DNA of 64,000 bases from Betaproteobacteria bacterium (GTDB taxonomy: Bacteria > Pseudomonadota > Gammaproteobacteria > Burkholderiales > SG8-41), in the NCBI GenBank assembly GCA_016868035.1, contig VGID01000004.1, positions 52,562 to 116,561 of the forward strand. The letters are read 5' to 3'. Positions 8,440 to 19,028 of the stretch are shown here, piece after piece (within the stretch, counting starts at the first letter, position 1; every line of letters begins with the position of its first letter). A program made the position numbers and the translations under genes. The notes beneath the pieces are model-generated. The model worked only from the letters and a program-made list of their open reading frames with translations. It searched no databases and was not told the DNA's origin.

Positions 8440-10284
8440 CTAGCCCGCAACGGGCTGCGCCCCGGTTTTCTTTGCCCGCTCCGCCTCTTCCTGCTGCTGC
8501 AGCGCCCACATCTGTGCATAGGCGCCGCCCCGCTCGAGAAGCTCCCGCTGAGTGCCGCGCTCGACGATGCGGCCGTGGTCCATCACCAAAATCTGGTCCG
8601 CGTCCATCACGGTCGATAGCCGGTGGGCGATTACCAGCGTGGTGCGCCCGCGCGCGACGCGATTGAGCTCCGCCTGGATCGCCTTTTCGGACTTCGAGTC
8701 GAGGGCCGAAGTCGCCTCGTCGAAAATCATGATGCGCGGGTTCTTGAGCAGCGCGCGCGCGATCGCCACTCGCTGCTTCTCTCCGCCGGAGAGCTTCAGG
8801 CCCCTCTCGCCCACCGTCGCCTCGTACTTTTCCGGAAGGCTCTCGATGAAGTCGTGAATGTGCGCGGCCTGGGCCGCGGCGATCACCTCTTCCCGCGAGG
8901 CATCCGGCCGGCCGTACGCGATATTGTAGTAAATCGTGTCGTTGAACAGCACCGTGTCCTGCGGCACGATGCCGATGGCCGCGCGCAGGCTCGCCTGTTG
9001 GAGGTTACGGACGTCCATGCCGGTCACGAGGACCGCCCCGCCCCTCACGTCGTAGAAGCGGTAGAGCAGCCGTGCCAGCGTGGATTTCCCCGACCCGCTC
9101 GGACCCACCACCGCCACCTTCGTGCCCGGCGGAACATCGAACGAGACGTCGAACAGGATCTGGCGCTTGCCGTCATAGCTGAAGCTGACGCGCTCGAAGC
9201 GGATCATTGCCGCCCCCCCCGGCGGCAGGGGCAGCGCGTCGGGCCGGTCCTCGATCTCGCGGTTCTCCTCCAGGAGCCGGAACATCCGGTCCATGTCGAT
9301 GAGCGACTGCTTCACCTGACGATAGACCGTGCCCAGGAAATTGAGCGGGATATAGAGCTGGATCAGCAGCGCGTTCACCAGGACCAGATCGCCCAGCGTG
9401 AGGTTGTTGGCCGCGACACCCTCCGCGGCGAGGACCATGAGCAGCGTTACCGCCCCCGCGATGATGAGGCTCTGGCCGATGTTGAGCAGCCCGAGCGAGG
9501 CTTCGCTCTTCACGGCGGCGGCTTCAAAGCTCTTCAGGTTCTCGTCGTAGCGCCGGGCCTCGTAATCCTCGTTGTTGAAGTACTTGACCGTCTCGTAGTT
9601 GAGCAGGCTGTCGATCGCCCGCGTGTTGGCCCTGGAATCGAGCTCGTTGGCGCGGCGGCGGATGGCGATGCGCCACTCGGTGATGAAGAAGGTGAAGACG
9701 ATGTAGAGCGCAACCGCGATGAACGTGACCGCCACGAACCGCCAGTCGAACTTGGCATACAGCACGGCGGCCACCAGCGCGAACTCGAGCATCACCGGCA
9801 GGATGGAAAAGAGAAGATAGGAGAGCAGCGTCGAGATGCCGCTCGTTCCGCGCTCGATGTCGCGCGAGACCCCGCCGGTATGGCGCTCGAGGTGGAAGCG
9901 CAGCGACAGGCTGTGCAAGTGCCGGAATACCGTGAGCGCGACACGACGCATCGCGCGTTGCGCAACGCGCACGAACACCACGTCGCGCAACTCCGCGAAG
10001 AGCGTGGCGGAAAAGCGCAGCGCCCCGTAGGCGACCAGCAGCGCAAGCGGCACCGCCAGCACGGCGGTAGCCGTGTCGAGGCTGTCCACGACCTCCTTGA
10101 GCAGCAGCGGCACGCCCACGTTGGCGAGCTTGGCAGTGACGAGAAAGGCGAGTGCGGCGAGCACGCGCGACCTGAACTCCCACAGGTACGGCAGCAGCAT
10201 CGGGACCGCGCGCCACTCCCGGCGGCGGACCGGTTCGCCGCGGACGGGCATCGCGGCTGGCACCGCCTCGTGCTGGGCGCTCAT
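8440..10284 (-). CDS. ATM1-type ABC exporter
   Basis: A 614-residue half-transporter: six-helix membrane domain (about 40-330) fused to an ATPase. Walker A is GPSGSGKST (394-402); the signature is LSGGEKQ, followed by Walker B IMIFDEATSALD and switch histidine in VIAHRLS. NYETVKYFNNEDYE in the membrane domain is characteristic of the ATM1/ABCB7/HMT1 group, which exports glutathione-linked sulfur or metal conjugates. The ATG at 10284 is chosen because 614 residues fits the family; longer in-frame readings run into the upstream intergenic region. It converges on the kinase gene. Confidence 0.9.
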   Translation of the reverse strand: MSAQHEAVPAAMPVRGEPVRRREWRAVPMLLPYLWEFRSRVLAALAFLVTAKLANVGVPLLLKEVVDSLDTATAVLAVPLALLVAYGALRFSATLFAELRDVVFVRVAQRAMRRVALTVFRHLHSLSLRFHLERHTGGVSRDIERGTSGISTLLSYLLFSILPVMLEFALVAAVLYAKFDWRFVAVTFIAVALYIVFTFFITEWRIAIRRRANELDSRANTRAIDSLLNYETVKYFNNEDYEARRYDENLKSFEAAAVKSEASLGLLNIGQSLIIAGAVTLLMVLAAEGVAANNLTLGDLVLVNALLIQLYIPLNFLGTVYRQVKQSLIDMDRMFRLLEENREIEDRPDALPLPPGGAAMIRFERVSFSYDGKRQILFDVSFDVPPGTKVAVVGPSGSGKSTLARLLYRFYDVRGGAVLVTGMDVRNLQQASLRAAIGIVPQDTVLFNDTIYYNIAYGRPDASREEVIAAAQAAHIHDFIESLPEKYEATVGERGLKLSGGEKQRVAIARALLKNPRIMIFDEATSALDSKSEKAIQAELNRVARGRTTLVIAHRLSTVMDADQILVMDHGRIVERGTQRELLERGGAYAQMWALQQQEEAERAKKTGAQPVAG

Positions 10285-10763
10285 AGAACCGCCGTGGCGG
10301 CGCGACGGCGGCCCCGCACGGAAAATCCGTTTTGCATCGGAGTCCCTCGGGACAGCACGCGGGCGCGGGACGGAAACAGCATGGAATTCGCAGAATTGCG
10401 TGAGAGAGGGAATCGTAACATGGGGTGTCGACGCGGCTTTTTCCAGGGCACCGTAAGGAAAATCACGGGCGCGTCGGGCCCTCACCGATCCCGAATCCCG
10501 CGCACGCGCAGGCTTGGGGCCATGAACTTGCTTTAAAACTCAAATGCTTAGCTTCGCCACCGGAGCGCGCGTGGCCGCGGATCTTCGGTTCCGCACGCGC
10601 TGCGCGTTGCCGACCGGCGCACCGGCCTTCGCATGGTGATCGTGGAAGATGTAACGTTATGTAACGCGCGCAACGTTTTCGCCCATTTTGCGCTCTAATA
10701 ACTATGCGACCGAATCGACGCGCCTGTGCGGCGCACCGGTCAACAAAACGCAATGAGGACACC
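10285..10763. other. Divergent promoter region, 479 bases
   Basis: No gene seen. It separates the leftward ATM1-like gene from the rightward glycine-zipper gene. An AT-rich patch at 10640-10705 contains an RstA-like box (listed separately). The part nearest 10285 is GC-rich and featureless. Confidence 0.5.
10650..10663 (+). promoter_or_regulatory. RstA/OmpR-type direct repeat upstream of glycine-zipper gene
   Basis: Two GTAAC half-sites with a 10-bp period (10651 and 10661). Read on the other strand the 14-mer TACATAACGTTACA matches the RstA consensus TACATNTNGTTACA at all but one fixed base. A perfect match lies at 35352-35365 upstream of another envelope-protein gene. Confidence 0.4.
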
Positions 10764-11537
10764 ATGATGAAAAACGCGATTTCAGTTGCTGTGCTGCTGA
10801 CACTGGCGGGTGCGGGGGTGGCGGCGCCCGACTTCACCGATACGGCACAGGTCATCTCTTCCACTCCGATCATCGAGCGCATCACCGAGCAGCGGCAGGA
10901 TTGCGCGCCCGATCCTTCGGGCGCTCCGGCGCCGGCGCCGGAGCGCAGCATGGCCGGCCCGATCGTTGGCGGCGTAGCCGGCGCGATTCTTGGCCATCAA
11001 GTGGGACGGGGGAGCGGCAGGACCGCAGCCACCGCTGCGGGCGCGGCGGTGGGGACCATCGTCGGGGACCGGGTCGCGAATCCCGACAGCAATCGTCCGG
11101 TGACCGGCGCGGTCGTGGGTGGCGCCACGGGCGGGCTGATCGGAGCGCAGGTCGGGCGCGGCAGCGGCAGGGACGCCGCAGCGGCCGCGGGGGCAATTGG
11201 AGGGGCCGTGGTCGGCGATCGCGTACAGAATCCGCAGACCACCGCCTCAGCGCAGCCCGCGCAGCGCTGCCGCACCGTGGAAACTACGCGTGATGTCGTC
11301 AAGGGCTACACGGTGGTTTACCGTTACAACGGCCGCGATATCGCGACCACGCTGCCCCACGACCCGGGCCGTACGGTGCGCGTCGGGGTGAGCGTGCTCG
11401 ATGCCGGACCGCCGGCGAGCGCCCCTACCGCGGGCATGATGGGATCCAACGTGCGCGAAGTGACCCAGACGCCGGCTCCGCCGGAACCGCGCACTACGCC
11501 CGCAACGGGTAGCGGGGGCTACAACTACCGCTACTGA
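10764..11537 (+). CDS. Envelope protein with duplicated glycine-zipper 2TM domain
   Basis: A 257-residue exported protein: signal peptide (about 1-20), then two tandem glycine-zipper segments of near-identical sequence, MAGPIVGGVAGAILGHQVG to GDRVANP (about 65-115) and VTGAVVGGATGGLIGAQVG to GDRVQNP (about 118-160). A beta-rich C-terminal part (TTRDVVKGYTVVYRYNGRD) resembles the end of SlyB/17-kDa-antigen-like proteins, which sit in the outer membrane. No lipobox cysteine is evident at the cleavage region. The ATG at 10764 follows GAGGAC. Single gene with its own regulatory box. Confidence 0.82.
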   Translation: MMKNAISVAVLLTLAGAGVAAPDFTDTAQVISSTPIIERITEQRQDCAPDPSGAPAPAPERSMAGPIVGGVAGAILGHQVGRGSGRTAATAAGAAVGTIVGDRVANPDSNRPVTGAVVGGATGGLIGAQVGRGSGRDAAAAAGAIGGAVVGDRVQNPQTTASAQPAQRCRTVETTRDVVKGYTVVYRYNGRDIATTLPHDPGRTVRVGVSVLDAGPPASAPTAGMMGSNVREVTQTPAPPEPRTTPATGSGGYNYRY

Positions 11538-11582
11538 GCCATCCCTGCCGGTTCTCGATGACGAGTTCCGCGTGAAACGGCA

Positions 11583-11604
11583 AAGGGGCCCCGACGGGCC
11601 CCTT
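11583..11604. terminator. Bidirectional hairpin between convergent genes
   Basis: AAGGGGCCC - CGAC - GGGCCCCTT, a 9-bp stem with a tetraloop, between the ends of the glycine-zipper and clsB genes. The stem supplies its own short T-run in both directions. Confidence 0.55.
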
Positions 11605-11636
11605 CGCTTGCCACCCCTCCCCTCGCTCGCCAGGCG

Positions 11637-12803
11637 CTACTCGGCCTCCTCGTCCCGGCCGTAGGCAAATACGCCGGTCAGCAGGCGCGCGAGTCCGTAA
11701 CTCATCCATGTGAGCGTGCGGCGTGCGAGCGGCTGCTCTTTCCATCCCTCGGGCCTGAGCTGCACCGCGCCCTTTTCCATCGTATCGAAAAGACTGCGCC
11801 GCAGTGCTTCCGCGAACGCCCCGTCCTCTACCACCACGTTCGCTTCCCGGGCCAGCAGCAGGCTGAAGGGGTCGATATTCGACGAGCCGACGGTCGCCCA
11901 CTGCCGGTCGATGACGGCGACCTTGGCGTGGAGAAAGCTCTTGTGGTACTCGTGGATCTCGATGCCGCTGTCGAGAAACGCGCCGTACAGGGCGCGCGAC
12001 GCATAATGCATCAGCACGTACTCGACCCGCCCCTGCAGCAGCAGCATGACCCGCACGCCGCGCGCGGCCGCCTCCACCAGCGCGCGCCGGAAGCTCAGGC
12101 CCGGCAGAAAATAGGCGTTCGCGACGAGAATCTCGCTGCGCGCATTCGCGATTGCCGCGAGGTAGGCGTCCTCGATGTCGCGGCGGTGGGCAAGGTTGTC
12201 CCGGATCAGGAATGCGGCGCGCTGCGCACCGCTCGGTTCGATGCGTGGCGTGCTCTCGTGCGGGCTCGACCAGTCCGCCTGCAACTGGGTGGCGGCCACC
12301 AGCGACCACAAGCGCTTCACCACCGGGTCAATGTGCGCGACCAGCGGCCCCTCGATGCGCATCGCGTAGTCGATGCGCGGCGGCGTGTGCCCCGGCGTAT
12401 CCATGTCGTCGATCACGTTGATGCCGCCGACGAAAGCGACGCGCGCGTCGATCACCGCGACCTTGCGATGCAGGCGCCGCAGCCGCGCGCGCCGGAAGCT
12501 CCACGGAGAGATATCGGGCCGGTAGGCAAGGTAGCGCACGCCCGTCGCCTTGAGCTCCGCGATGAGCTCCGGGCTCATCGTCTTTCCGCCGAAGCCGTCG
12601 ACCATGAGGTGGGTCGCGACCCCGCGCCGCGCAGCACGCGCGAGCGCTGCCGCGATGGTCCGGCCGCTCACGTCGTCCTCGAAGAGGTAGGTTTCGAGAA
12701 AGATCTCGTGCCTGGCGGCGTCGAACTCCGCTTCGAGCGCAGGAAAGTATTCGACCCCGTTGCTGAGCAGCGTGATGCTGTTACCGTCGACGAATTCGGC
12801 CAT
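11637..12803 (-). CDS. clsB: Cardiolipin synthase B (phospholipase D family)
   Basis: A 388-residue PLD-superfamily enzyme with two HKD motifs, HRKVAVID and HAKVAVID, each followed by the expected Gly/Asn region (VGGIN and VGSSN). It condenses phospholipid head groups to form cardiolipin at the inner membrane. The ATG at 12803 directly follows the end of the EEP-family gene, reproducing the ybhP-clsB order of enterobacteria. Length matches ClsB (about 400) rather than ClsA (about 480, with N-terminal membrane helices). The two genes are transcribed together leftward. Confidence 0.9.
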   Translation of the reverse strand: MAEFVDGNSITLLSNGVEYFPALEAEFDAARHEIFLETYLFEDDVSGRTIAAALARAARRGVATHLMVDGFGGKTMSPELIAELKATGVRYLAYRPDISPWSFRRARLRRLHRKVAVIDARVAFVGGINVIDDMDTPGHTPPRIDYAMRIEGPLVAHIDPVVKRLWSLVAATQLQADWSSPHESTPRIEPSGAQRAAFLIRDNLAHRRDIEDAYLAAIANARSEILVANAYFLPGLSFRRALVEAAARGVRVMLLLQGRVEYVLMHYASRALYGAFLDSGIEIHEYHKSFLHAKVAVIDRQWATVGSSNIDPFSLLLAREANVVVEDGAFAEALRRSLFDTMEKGAVQLRPEGWKEQPLARRTLTWMSYGLARLLTGVFAYGRDEEAE

Positions 12804-12813
12804 CGCGGCCCTC

Positions 12814-13566
12814 TTACGACCGCATGAGCGTCGCGGAAAGCACCGCGTGGTCGGACATGCGCGCCCAGGCGCCGCCATGGTGCACCTGGACGTTGCGCAC
12901 CTGGAGTCCACGCACGTAGATGCGGTCGAGTGCCGCCAGCGGCAGCGCCGCCGGGAAGCTGCGCGCCGGCGCGCCTTTCGCGAGCTCGAACACTTCGTGC
13001 AGGTCGAGCGGATGCGCCAGCTCCTGCGCGGCGCGATAGCGCCAGTCGTTGAAATCGCCCGCTACCACGAGCGGCGCCTGCCGCGGCACCAGCCGTTCGA
13101 TGCGCTGGCGGAGCAGCTCCAGCTGGCGGCTGCGCCCGCGCCCGAGCAGCCCCAGGTGCACGCACACGCAGTGCAGCGGTTCGTCCCAGTCCGGCGGCCT
13201 GATCTCGCAATGGAGCAGCCCACGGCGCTCGAAACGGTGGTCCGACACGTCCTGGTTGTCCCACCGCACGATCGGATACCGCGACAGGATCGCGTTGCCG
13301 TGGTGCCCCGCGTCGTAGATCGCGTTCTTGCCGTAGACGAAGTCGCTCCAGACCGAGTCGGCCAGGAACTCGTACTGCGGCGTGCCCGGCCAGTCCGAAT
13401 AGCGCACCGCGTGCCGATCGTGGGTGCCGTGCACCTCCTGCAGGAACAGGATATCCGCGCCCAGCGTGCGCAGCCGCTCGCGCAGCTCGTGTATCACGAG
13501 CCTCCGCTTGAACACGGAGAAGCCCTTGTGGATATTGTGAGTCGCGACCCGAAGCGCCTGCATCAC
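12814..13566 (-). CDS. ybhP: Endonuclease/exonuclease/phosphatase family protein (YbhP-like)
   Basis: A 250-residue EEP-superfamily phosphodiesterase. Landmarks in order: THNIHKG, FLQEVHGTHD, HHGNAILSR, VHLGLLGRGR, VAGDFNDW (metal-binding Asp/Asn) and the terminal MSDHAVLSA (catalytic Asp-His). It sits immediately upstream of clsB in the same direction with a 10-nt gap, as in the ybhP-clsB operon. The substrate is unknown; a role in lipid head-group or nucleic-acid phosphodiester cleavage is possible. Confidence 0.87.
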   Translation of the reverse strand: MMQALRVATHNIHKGFSVFKRRLVIHELRERLRTLGADILFLQEVHGTHDRHAVRYSDWPGTPQYEFLADSVWSDFVYGKNAIYDAGHHGNAILSRYPIVRWDNQDVSDHRFERRGLLHCEIRPPDWDEPLHCVCVHLGLLGRGRSRQLELLRQRIERLVPRQAPLVVAGDFNDWRYRAAQELAHPLDLHEVFELAKGAPARSFPAALPLAALDRIYVRGLQVRNVQVHHGGAWARMSDHAVLSATLMRS

Positions 13567-13736
13567 GGCGAGCTCAGCACGAACAAGCGTTTAAATGATT
13601 TGCACGGTCGCGGTGCGCCGGCACCTGCGCGGTGCATCGCTGGCGGAGCCCCTGCGACGCGCAGGCGCGGTATAGCCGCCGGCCAGGACCATGGCCCAGC
13701 ACTGCCAATTTTACGCAGGGACCGGCGTACGGGGAA

Positions 13737-14834
13737 TCAGGAAACCGCAAGCATGCGGTCGAGCGCAATGCGCGCCAGCTCCGCCTCGTGCGGCGGGACC
13801 CTGATCTGGTTGACGATGTCGCCGGCGAGGAGGTTCTCCAGGGTCCACGCAAGGTGCTGCGGGTCGATGCGCGCCATCGTGGAGCACATGCACACGGTCG
13901 GCGCCATGAACTGGATCACCTTGCCCTGCGCCTTGTACTGCTCGGCGATGCGGTTGACGAGATTCAGCTCGGTCCCCACCAGCCAGCGCGTGCCGGGAGG
14001 GCTCGCGGTGATGGTCTTGATGATGAACTCGGTGGAACCGACATAATCCGAAAGCTTGCACACGTCGAACTTGCATTCGGGGTGCGATACGACCATCCCG
14101 GAAGGGTTCTGCTCACGCCAGCGCAGGATGTGCTGCGGCTGGAACATCTGGTGAACCGAGCAGTGCCCCTTCCACAGCAGGACCTTCGCCATCTTGATCT
14201 GCTGCGGCGTAAGGCCGCCGAGCTCCTCGTCGGGATCCCACACCAGCATCTCGGCAAGGGGAATGTTCATCAGGTAACCGGTCCAGCGCCCGAGGTGCTG
14301 GTCGGGAAAAAACAGCACCTTGTCACGCTGCGCAAACGACCACTCGAGGATGGACCGGGTGTTCGACGACGTGCATACGACGCCACCATGCTCGCCGCAG
14401 AACGCCTTCAGGTCGGCCGCGGAGTTGATGTAGGTAACGGGCGTTACGTGTCTTTCGGGATCGAGCACCTGCGCCAGCTCCCGCCACGCACGCTCCACCT
14501 TGGCGAGATTCGCCATGTCGGCCATCGAGCACCCGGCATTCAAATCCGGCAGAACGGTGACCTGCCCGGGCTTGGACAGAATATCCGCGACTTCCGCCAT
14601 GAAGTGCACGCCGCAGAACACGATGTACTCGGACTGCGTCTGCGCGGCGAGCTTCGACAGTTTCAGCGAGTCGCCCGTAAGGTCTGCGTGCTTGTAGACA
14701 TCGGCCCGCTGATAGTGGTGGCCGAGGATCACCGCCCGCTTCCCGAGCCCGGCCCTCGCGGCGAGAATGCGCGCCTCGCACGCGTCGTCAGCAAGTGGCT
14801 GGTAGCGCTCGAATGCGATCGTTGTGGCTTCCAT
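13737..14834 (-). CDS. nadA: Quinolinate synthase
   Basis: A 365-residue [4Fe-4S] enzyme condensing iminoaspartate with dihydroxyacetone phosphate to give quinolinate for NAD synthesis. Cluster cysteines lie in NAGCSMADM, KGHCSVHQ and CMCSTMAR, and substrate residues in LGHHYQRADV and SHPECKFD. Length and order fit the long NadA form of proteobacteria. It is a single leftward gene; nadB and nadC are not in the window. Confidence 0.95.
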   Translation of the reverse strand: MEATTIAFERYQPLADDACEARILAARAGLGKRAVILGHHYQRADVYKHADLTGDSLKLSKLAAQTQSEYIVFCGVHFMAEVADILSKPGQVTVLPDLNAGCSMADMANLAKVERAWRELAQVLDPERHVTPVTYINSAADLKAFCGEHGGVVCTSSNTRSILEWSFAQRDKVLFFPDQHLGRWTGYLMNIPLAEMLVWDPDEELGGLTPQQIKMAKVLLWKGHCSVHQMFQPQHILRWREQNPSGMVVSHPECKFDVCKLSDYVGSTEFIIKTITASPPGTRWLVGTELNLVNRIAEQYKAQGKVIQFMAPTVCMCSTMARIDPQHLAWTLENLLAGDIVNQIRVPPHEAELARIALDRMLAVS

Positions 14835-14968
14835 GTCCGTCTAGAGATTCGTCACAAATGAAAAACATTACCACACTACGACAAGAAATCCATGCGCGAG
14901 TGCCGCGGAAAAATCGCAGAGTCCGCATTTTGAACAGGGTTTTCTGCATTTAACAATCCGCCGCGGCG

Positions 14969-15424
14969 CTACGGGCGCAAAGCGCGCCCGGCTCTGCGCG
15001 GCAGCTCGCGTATGGCCTCGGCATTGCTCCAAGAGAAAACTTTCCGCGCCGCTTCCGCCCAGGGCAACCACTGGTAACCGAGGTGCTCCCTGGGCTCGAT
15101 CTCGACTGCGAGCGGGCGCGGCACCAGCAGCCCGTACACGTGCTCCGTGTTGTGCGTCACGCCCGGCGCATAGCGGTGGCGCCAGGTCGCATAAATCTCG
15201 AAGCGGTTTTCCCTGTTCCAGTCGGTGAGCCCGTACTGCGACGCCTCGAGCCGCGTCTCCTCCCTCAGCTCGCGCACCGCGGTCTGTGCGAGCGTCTCGC
15301 CTTCCTGCTGGCTGCCGGTGACGGACTGCCAGAATCCGGGCCGGTCCGCGCGCTCGAGCAACAGCACCTCCAGTGCCGGCGTGTAGACCACCACCAGGAC
15401 CGACACCGGGATCTTGTATTTCAC
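14969..15424 (-). CDS. nudB: Dihydroneopterin triphosphate diphosphatase (Nudix)
   Basis: A 151-residue Nudix hydrolase. The Nudix box fits GX5EX7REUXEEXGU, with glycine in VTGSQQEG and the catalytic RELREET. The N-terminus KIPVSVLVVVYTPALEVLLL and the LGYQWLPWAEA end match NudB, which removes pyrophosphate from dihydroneopterin triphosphate in folate synthesis. Its start overlaps the barstar-like gene stop by 4 bases (ATGA), so translation is coupled. Last gene of the fmdB-DUF502-aspS-RNase-barstar-nudB run. Confidence 0.88.
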   Translation of the reverse strand: MKYKIPVSVLVVVYTPALEVLLLERADRPGFWQSVTGSQQEGETLAQTAVRELREETRLEASQYGLTDWNRENRFEIYATWRHRYAPGVTHNTEHVYGLLVPRPLAVEIEPREHLGYQWLPWAEAARKVFSWSNAEAIRELPRRAGRALRP

Positions 15425-15861
15425 TGGCCGGTGAGCCGCGGCACGTCGATCCCGGGCGGCTCCTCGTCGAGCAACACGAGAAACAGCGTGCCGCGCTCTT
15501 TCCAGTAGTTGGCGGCATCGCGGAAGATTTCAAGCGCCGTGGCAAACGCATCCGGGCCGGATCGAGCGAGCGTCGCGTCACCCTGCCACCGGACGATATA
15601 GCCGGGCGCGCTCCGCCACCCGAAATCCCGGAGACAGTCGGAAAGTGCATCCCAGTTGCCGCCGAAACGCTCCGGGAACTGCAGGTCCCTGGCGCACGCA
15701 GCGAGAAAATCCCGTTTGTCGCAGGCGCCGGTAGCGTCGAGCTCGAGCCACGCGAGCTTCGCTCGCGCCGCCGCCGCGCGCAGTTCCACGAGCGAATCCG
15801 GAGCGATGTAAACTCCCGAGCGTTCCGGAGTCGGGGTTTTTTCGTAAGGGACAGGACTCAT
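15421..15861 (-). CDS. Barstar-family ribonuclease inhibitor
   Basis: A 146-residue cytoplasmic protein. The C-terminal two thirds carry the barstar fold signature: KRDFLAACARDLQFPERFGG, NWDALSDCLRDFGW, and a final hydrophobic strand TLFLVLLDEE. Barstar blocks the active site of barnase-like guanyl-specific RNases. The gene immediately upstream (15896-16255) encodes such an RNase, so this is very likely its cognate inhibitor. It overlaps nudB by 4 bases. The spacer to the RNase gene is made of 7-bp units. Confidence 0.88.
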   Translation of the reverse strand: MSPVPYEKTPTPERSGVYIAPDSLVELRAAAARAKLAWLELDATGACDKRDFLAACARDLQFPERFGGNWDALSDCLRDFGWRSAPGYIVRWQGDATLARSGPDAFATALEIFRDAANYWKERGTLFLVLLDEEPPGIDVPRLTGQ

Positions 15862-15865
15862 TCAC

Positions 15866-15893
15866 GTCACCTGTCTCGAGCCACCAGTCACTT
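15866..15893. repeat. 7-bp periodic spacer, RNase to barstar
   Basis: GTCACCT GTCTCGA GCCACCA GTCACTT, four degenerate heptamers between the RNase stop and the barstar start. Confidence 0.55.
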
Positions 15894-15895
15894 TG

Positions 15896-16255
15896 CTACT
15901 CGCGTACCCGCCTGAAGCTGCGGTAATGATCGTCGGTGTAGTAGAGCTCGCCGGCACTCCCCGCGACGATGCGCCGCGCACCCCGATGCTGGAGCCCGGG
16001 CGTTCTCACCGTGTACTCGCGATAGTACCCGCGTTCGCGCAGCGGCAGCAGTTTCTCGAAATTGCCGAATACCGTCCCGTCGCGCTCGTACGGAAACGGG
16101 CCGCCCCGGCCGATGAGCTGAATGGTCTCGCGCGCCTCGGCGGGAAGCTCGGCGACGGCGATCTCGGGCAACGCGGCCGGGGTCGTGCCTCGCGCCTGCG
16201 CAGCCCCCGCAAGCACGACGAACAACGCGAGCAGCAGGAACCCGGGTCGTTTCAT
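15896..16255 (-). CDS. Secreted guanyl-specific ribonuclease (RNase Sa/barnase-like)
   Basis: A 119-residue exported microbial ribonuclease: signal peptide (about 1-22), then the RNase Sa/N1 fold. Catalytic residues can be matched: Glu80 in YYREYTV, arginines in RGARRIV (about 94-95), and His110 in YYTDDHYRSF. All key residues are present, so the enzyme should be active. It precedes a barstar-like inhibitor gene, forming a toxin/inhibitor pair inside a housekeeping operon behind aspS. The gap to aspS is filled by three 9-bp units. Confidence 0.87.
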   Translation of the reverse strand: MKRPGFLLLALFVVLAGAAQARGTTPAALPEIAVAELPAEARETIQLIGRGGPFPYERDGTVFGNFEKLLPLRERGYYREYTVRTPGLQHRGARRIVAGSAGELYYTDDHYRSFRRVRE

Positions 16256-16281
16256 TCCTGGCGTGCCTGGCGTCCCGGCGG
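16255..16281. repeat. 9-bp periodic spacer, aspS to RNase
   Basis: TTCCTGGCG TGCCTGGCG TCCCGGCGG fills the whole gap between the aspS stop and the RNase start. Confidence 0.55.
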
Positions 16282-18063
<1,782 letters not shown>

Positions 18064-18070
18064 GACATTC

Positions 18071-18175
18071 GGTGATAAGTGATGGGCAACCAGCGTTGGC
18101 AGCCGTCAGTTGGCAGCAACTGCAAACTGCCCACTGCGAACTGCGAACTTGAGCGCGCGAATCACGAATTAGCGG
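18071..18175. repeat. 7-bp periodic spacer, DUF502 to aspS
   Basis: About fifteen consecutive heptamer windows between the DUF502 stop and the aspS start; the clearest run is CTGCAAA CTGCCCA CTGCGAA CTGCGAA (18120-18147). Confidence 0.6.
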
Positions 18176-18176
18176 G

Positions 18177-18845
18177 TTATTGGTTGGCCGCCTTTTGCCG
18201 CGGCAGCGCGGCGCGCGCGTTGCCGTTCCTTCGACCGCTGCCGTTCGGCGCGACGACGCCCATCGAGATGATGTACTTGAGCGCCTCGTCCACGGTCATA
18301 TCGAGCTCCACCACGTCGGCCCTGGGCACGATCACGAAATAGCCACCGGTCGGATTCGGCGTGGTGGGCACATAGATGCTGACGAAATCCCCCTTGAGAT
18401 GGTTGACCACGTCGCCGCCGGGCGTCCCGGTCAGAAATGCGATGGTCCACATGCCCTCGCGCGGCCACTGCACGAGCAGCGCCTTGCGGAACGCCTGGCC
18501 GCCAGGCGTGAACAGCGTGTCGCTCACCTGCTTCACGCCGTTGTAGATCGAGTTCACGACCGGAATGCGCGCGAGCACGCCTTCCCAGAACGTGACCAGC
18601 CGCTGGCCGATGATGTTCGCGGCGAGCAGTCCCGTCAGAAACACGATCAGCAACGTAAGCACCACGCCAAGGCCGGGAACGTGCGTCCCCAGCCAGCTTT
18701 CCGTCTGGAACTCGAGCGGCAGCAGGCGCAGCGTCTGGTCCATGGTGCCCACCAGCAGGTCGAGCACCCACAGGGTGATGACCAATGGAACCCAGATCAG
18801 GAGTCCGGCGATGAAACAGCGCCGGACGAGGCTCGTCTTTGTCAT
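18177..18845 (-). CDS. DUF502 family membrane protein
   Basis: A 222-residue inner-membrane protein with two strong TM segments near the N-terminus (about 10-33 and 58-82) and a soluble C-terminal part containing GVKQVSDTLF and VYVPTTPNPTGGYF-like motifs typical of DUF502. Molecular function unknown. Its position between fmdB and aspS is conserved in many betaproteobacteria, suggesting a housekeeping role. The C-terminus is Arg/Asn/Ala-rich and probably disordered. Confidence 0.88.
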   Translation of the reverse strand: MTKTSLVRRCFIAGLLIWVPLVITLWVLDLLVGTMDQTLRLLPLEFQTESWLGTHVPGLGVVLTLLIVFLTGLLAANIIGQRLVTFWEGVLARIPVVNSIYNGVKQVSDTLFTPGGQAFRKALLVQWPREGMWTIAFLTGTPGGDVVNHLKGDFVSIYVPTTPNPTGGYFVIVPRADVVELDMTVDEALKYIISMGVVAPNGSGRRNGNARAALPRQKAANQ

Positions 18846-19028
18846 TCGGTGATGCCGCTACTGCGGCGCGTCAAAGCGCGTGAGCATAGCAGGAATTACG
18901 AGGCGCGGCCCCGGCTTTTGGCCCCGGATGCGCTCCTTACGCTTCTTCGGTCGCCTGCGCACGAAGTGGGCCCTCAAGCGAAAACGGCCGCTACGCCGGC
19001 GGCCGCGCAGCGCAGCGGCGTCGAGCCC

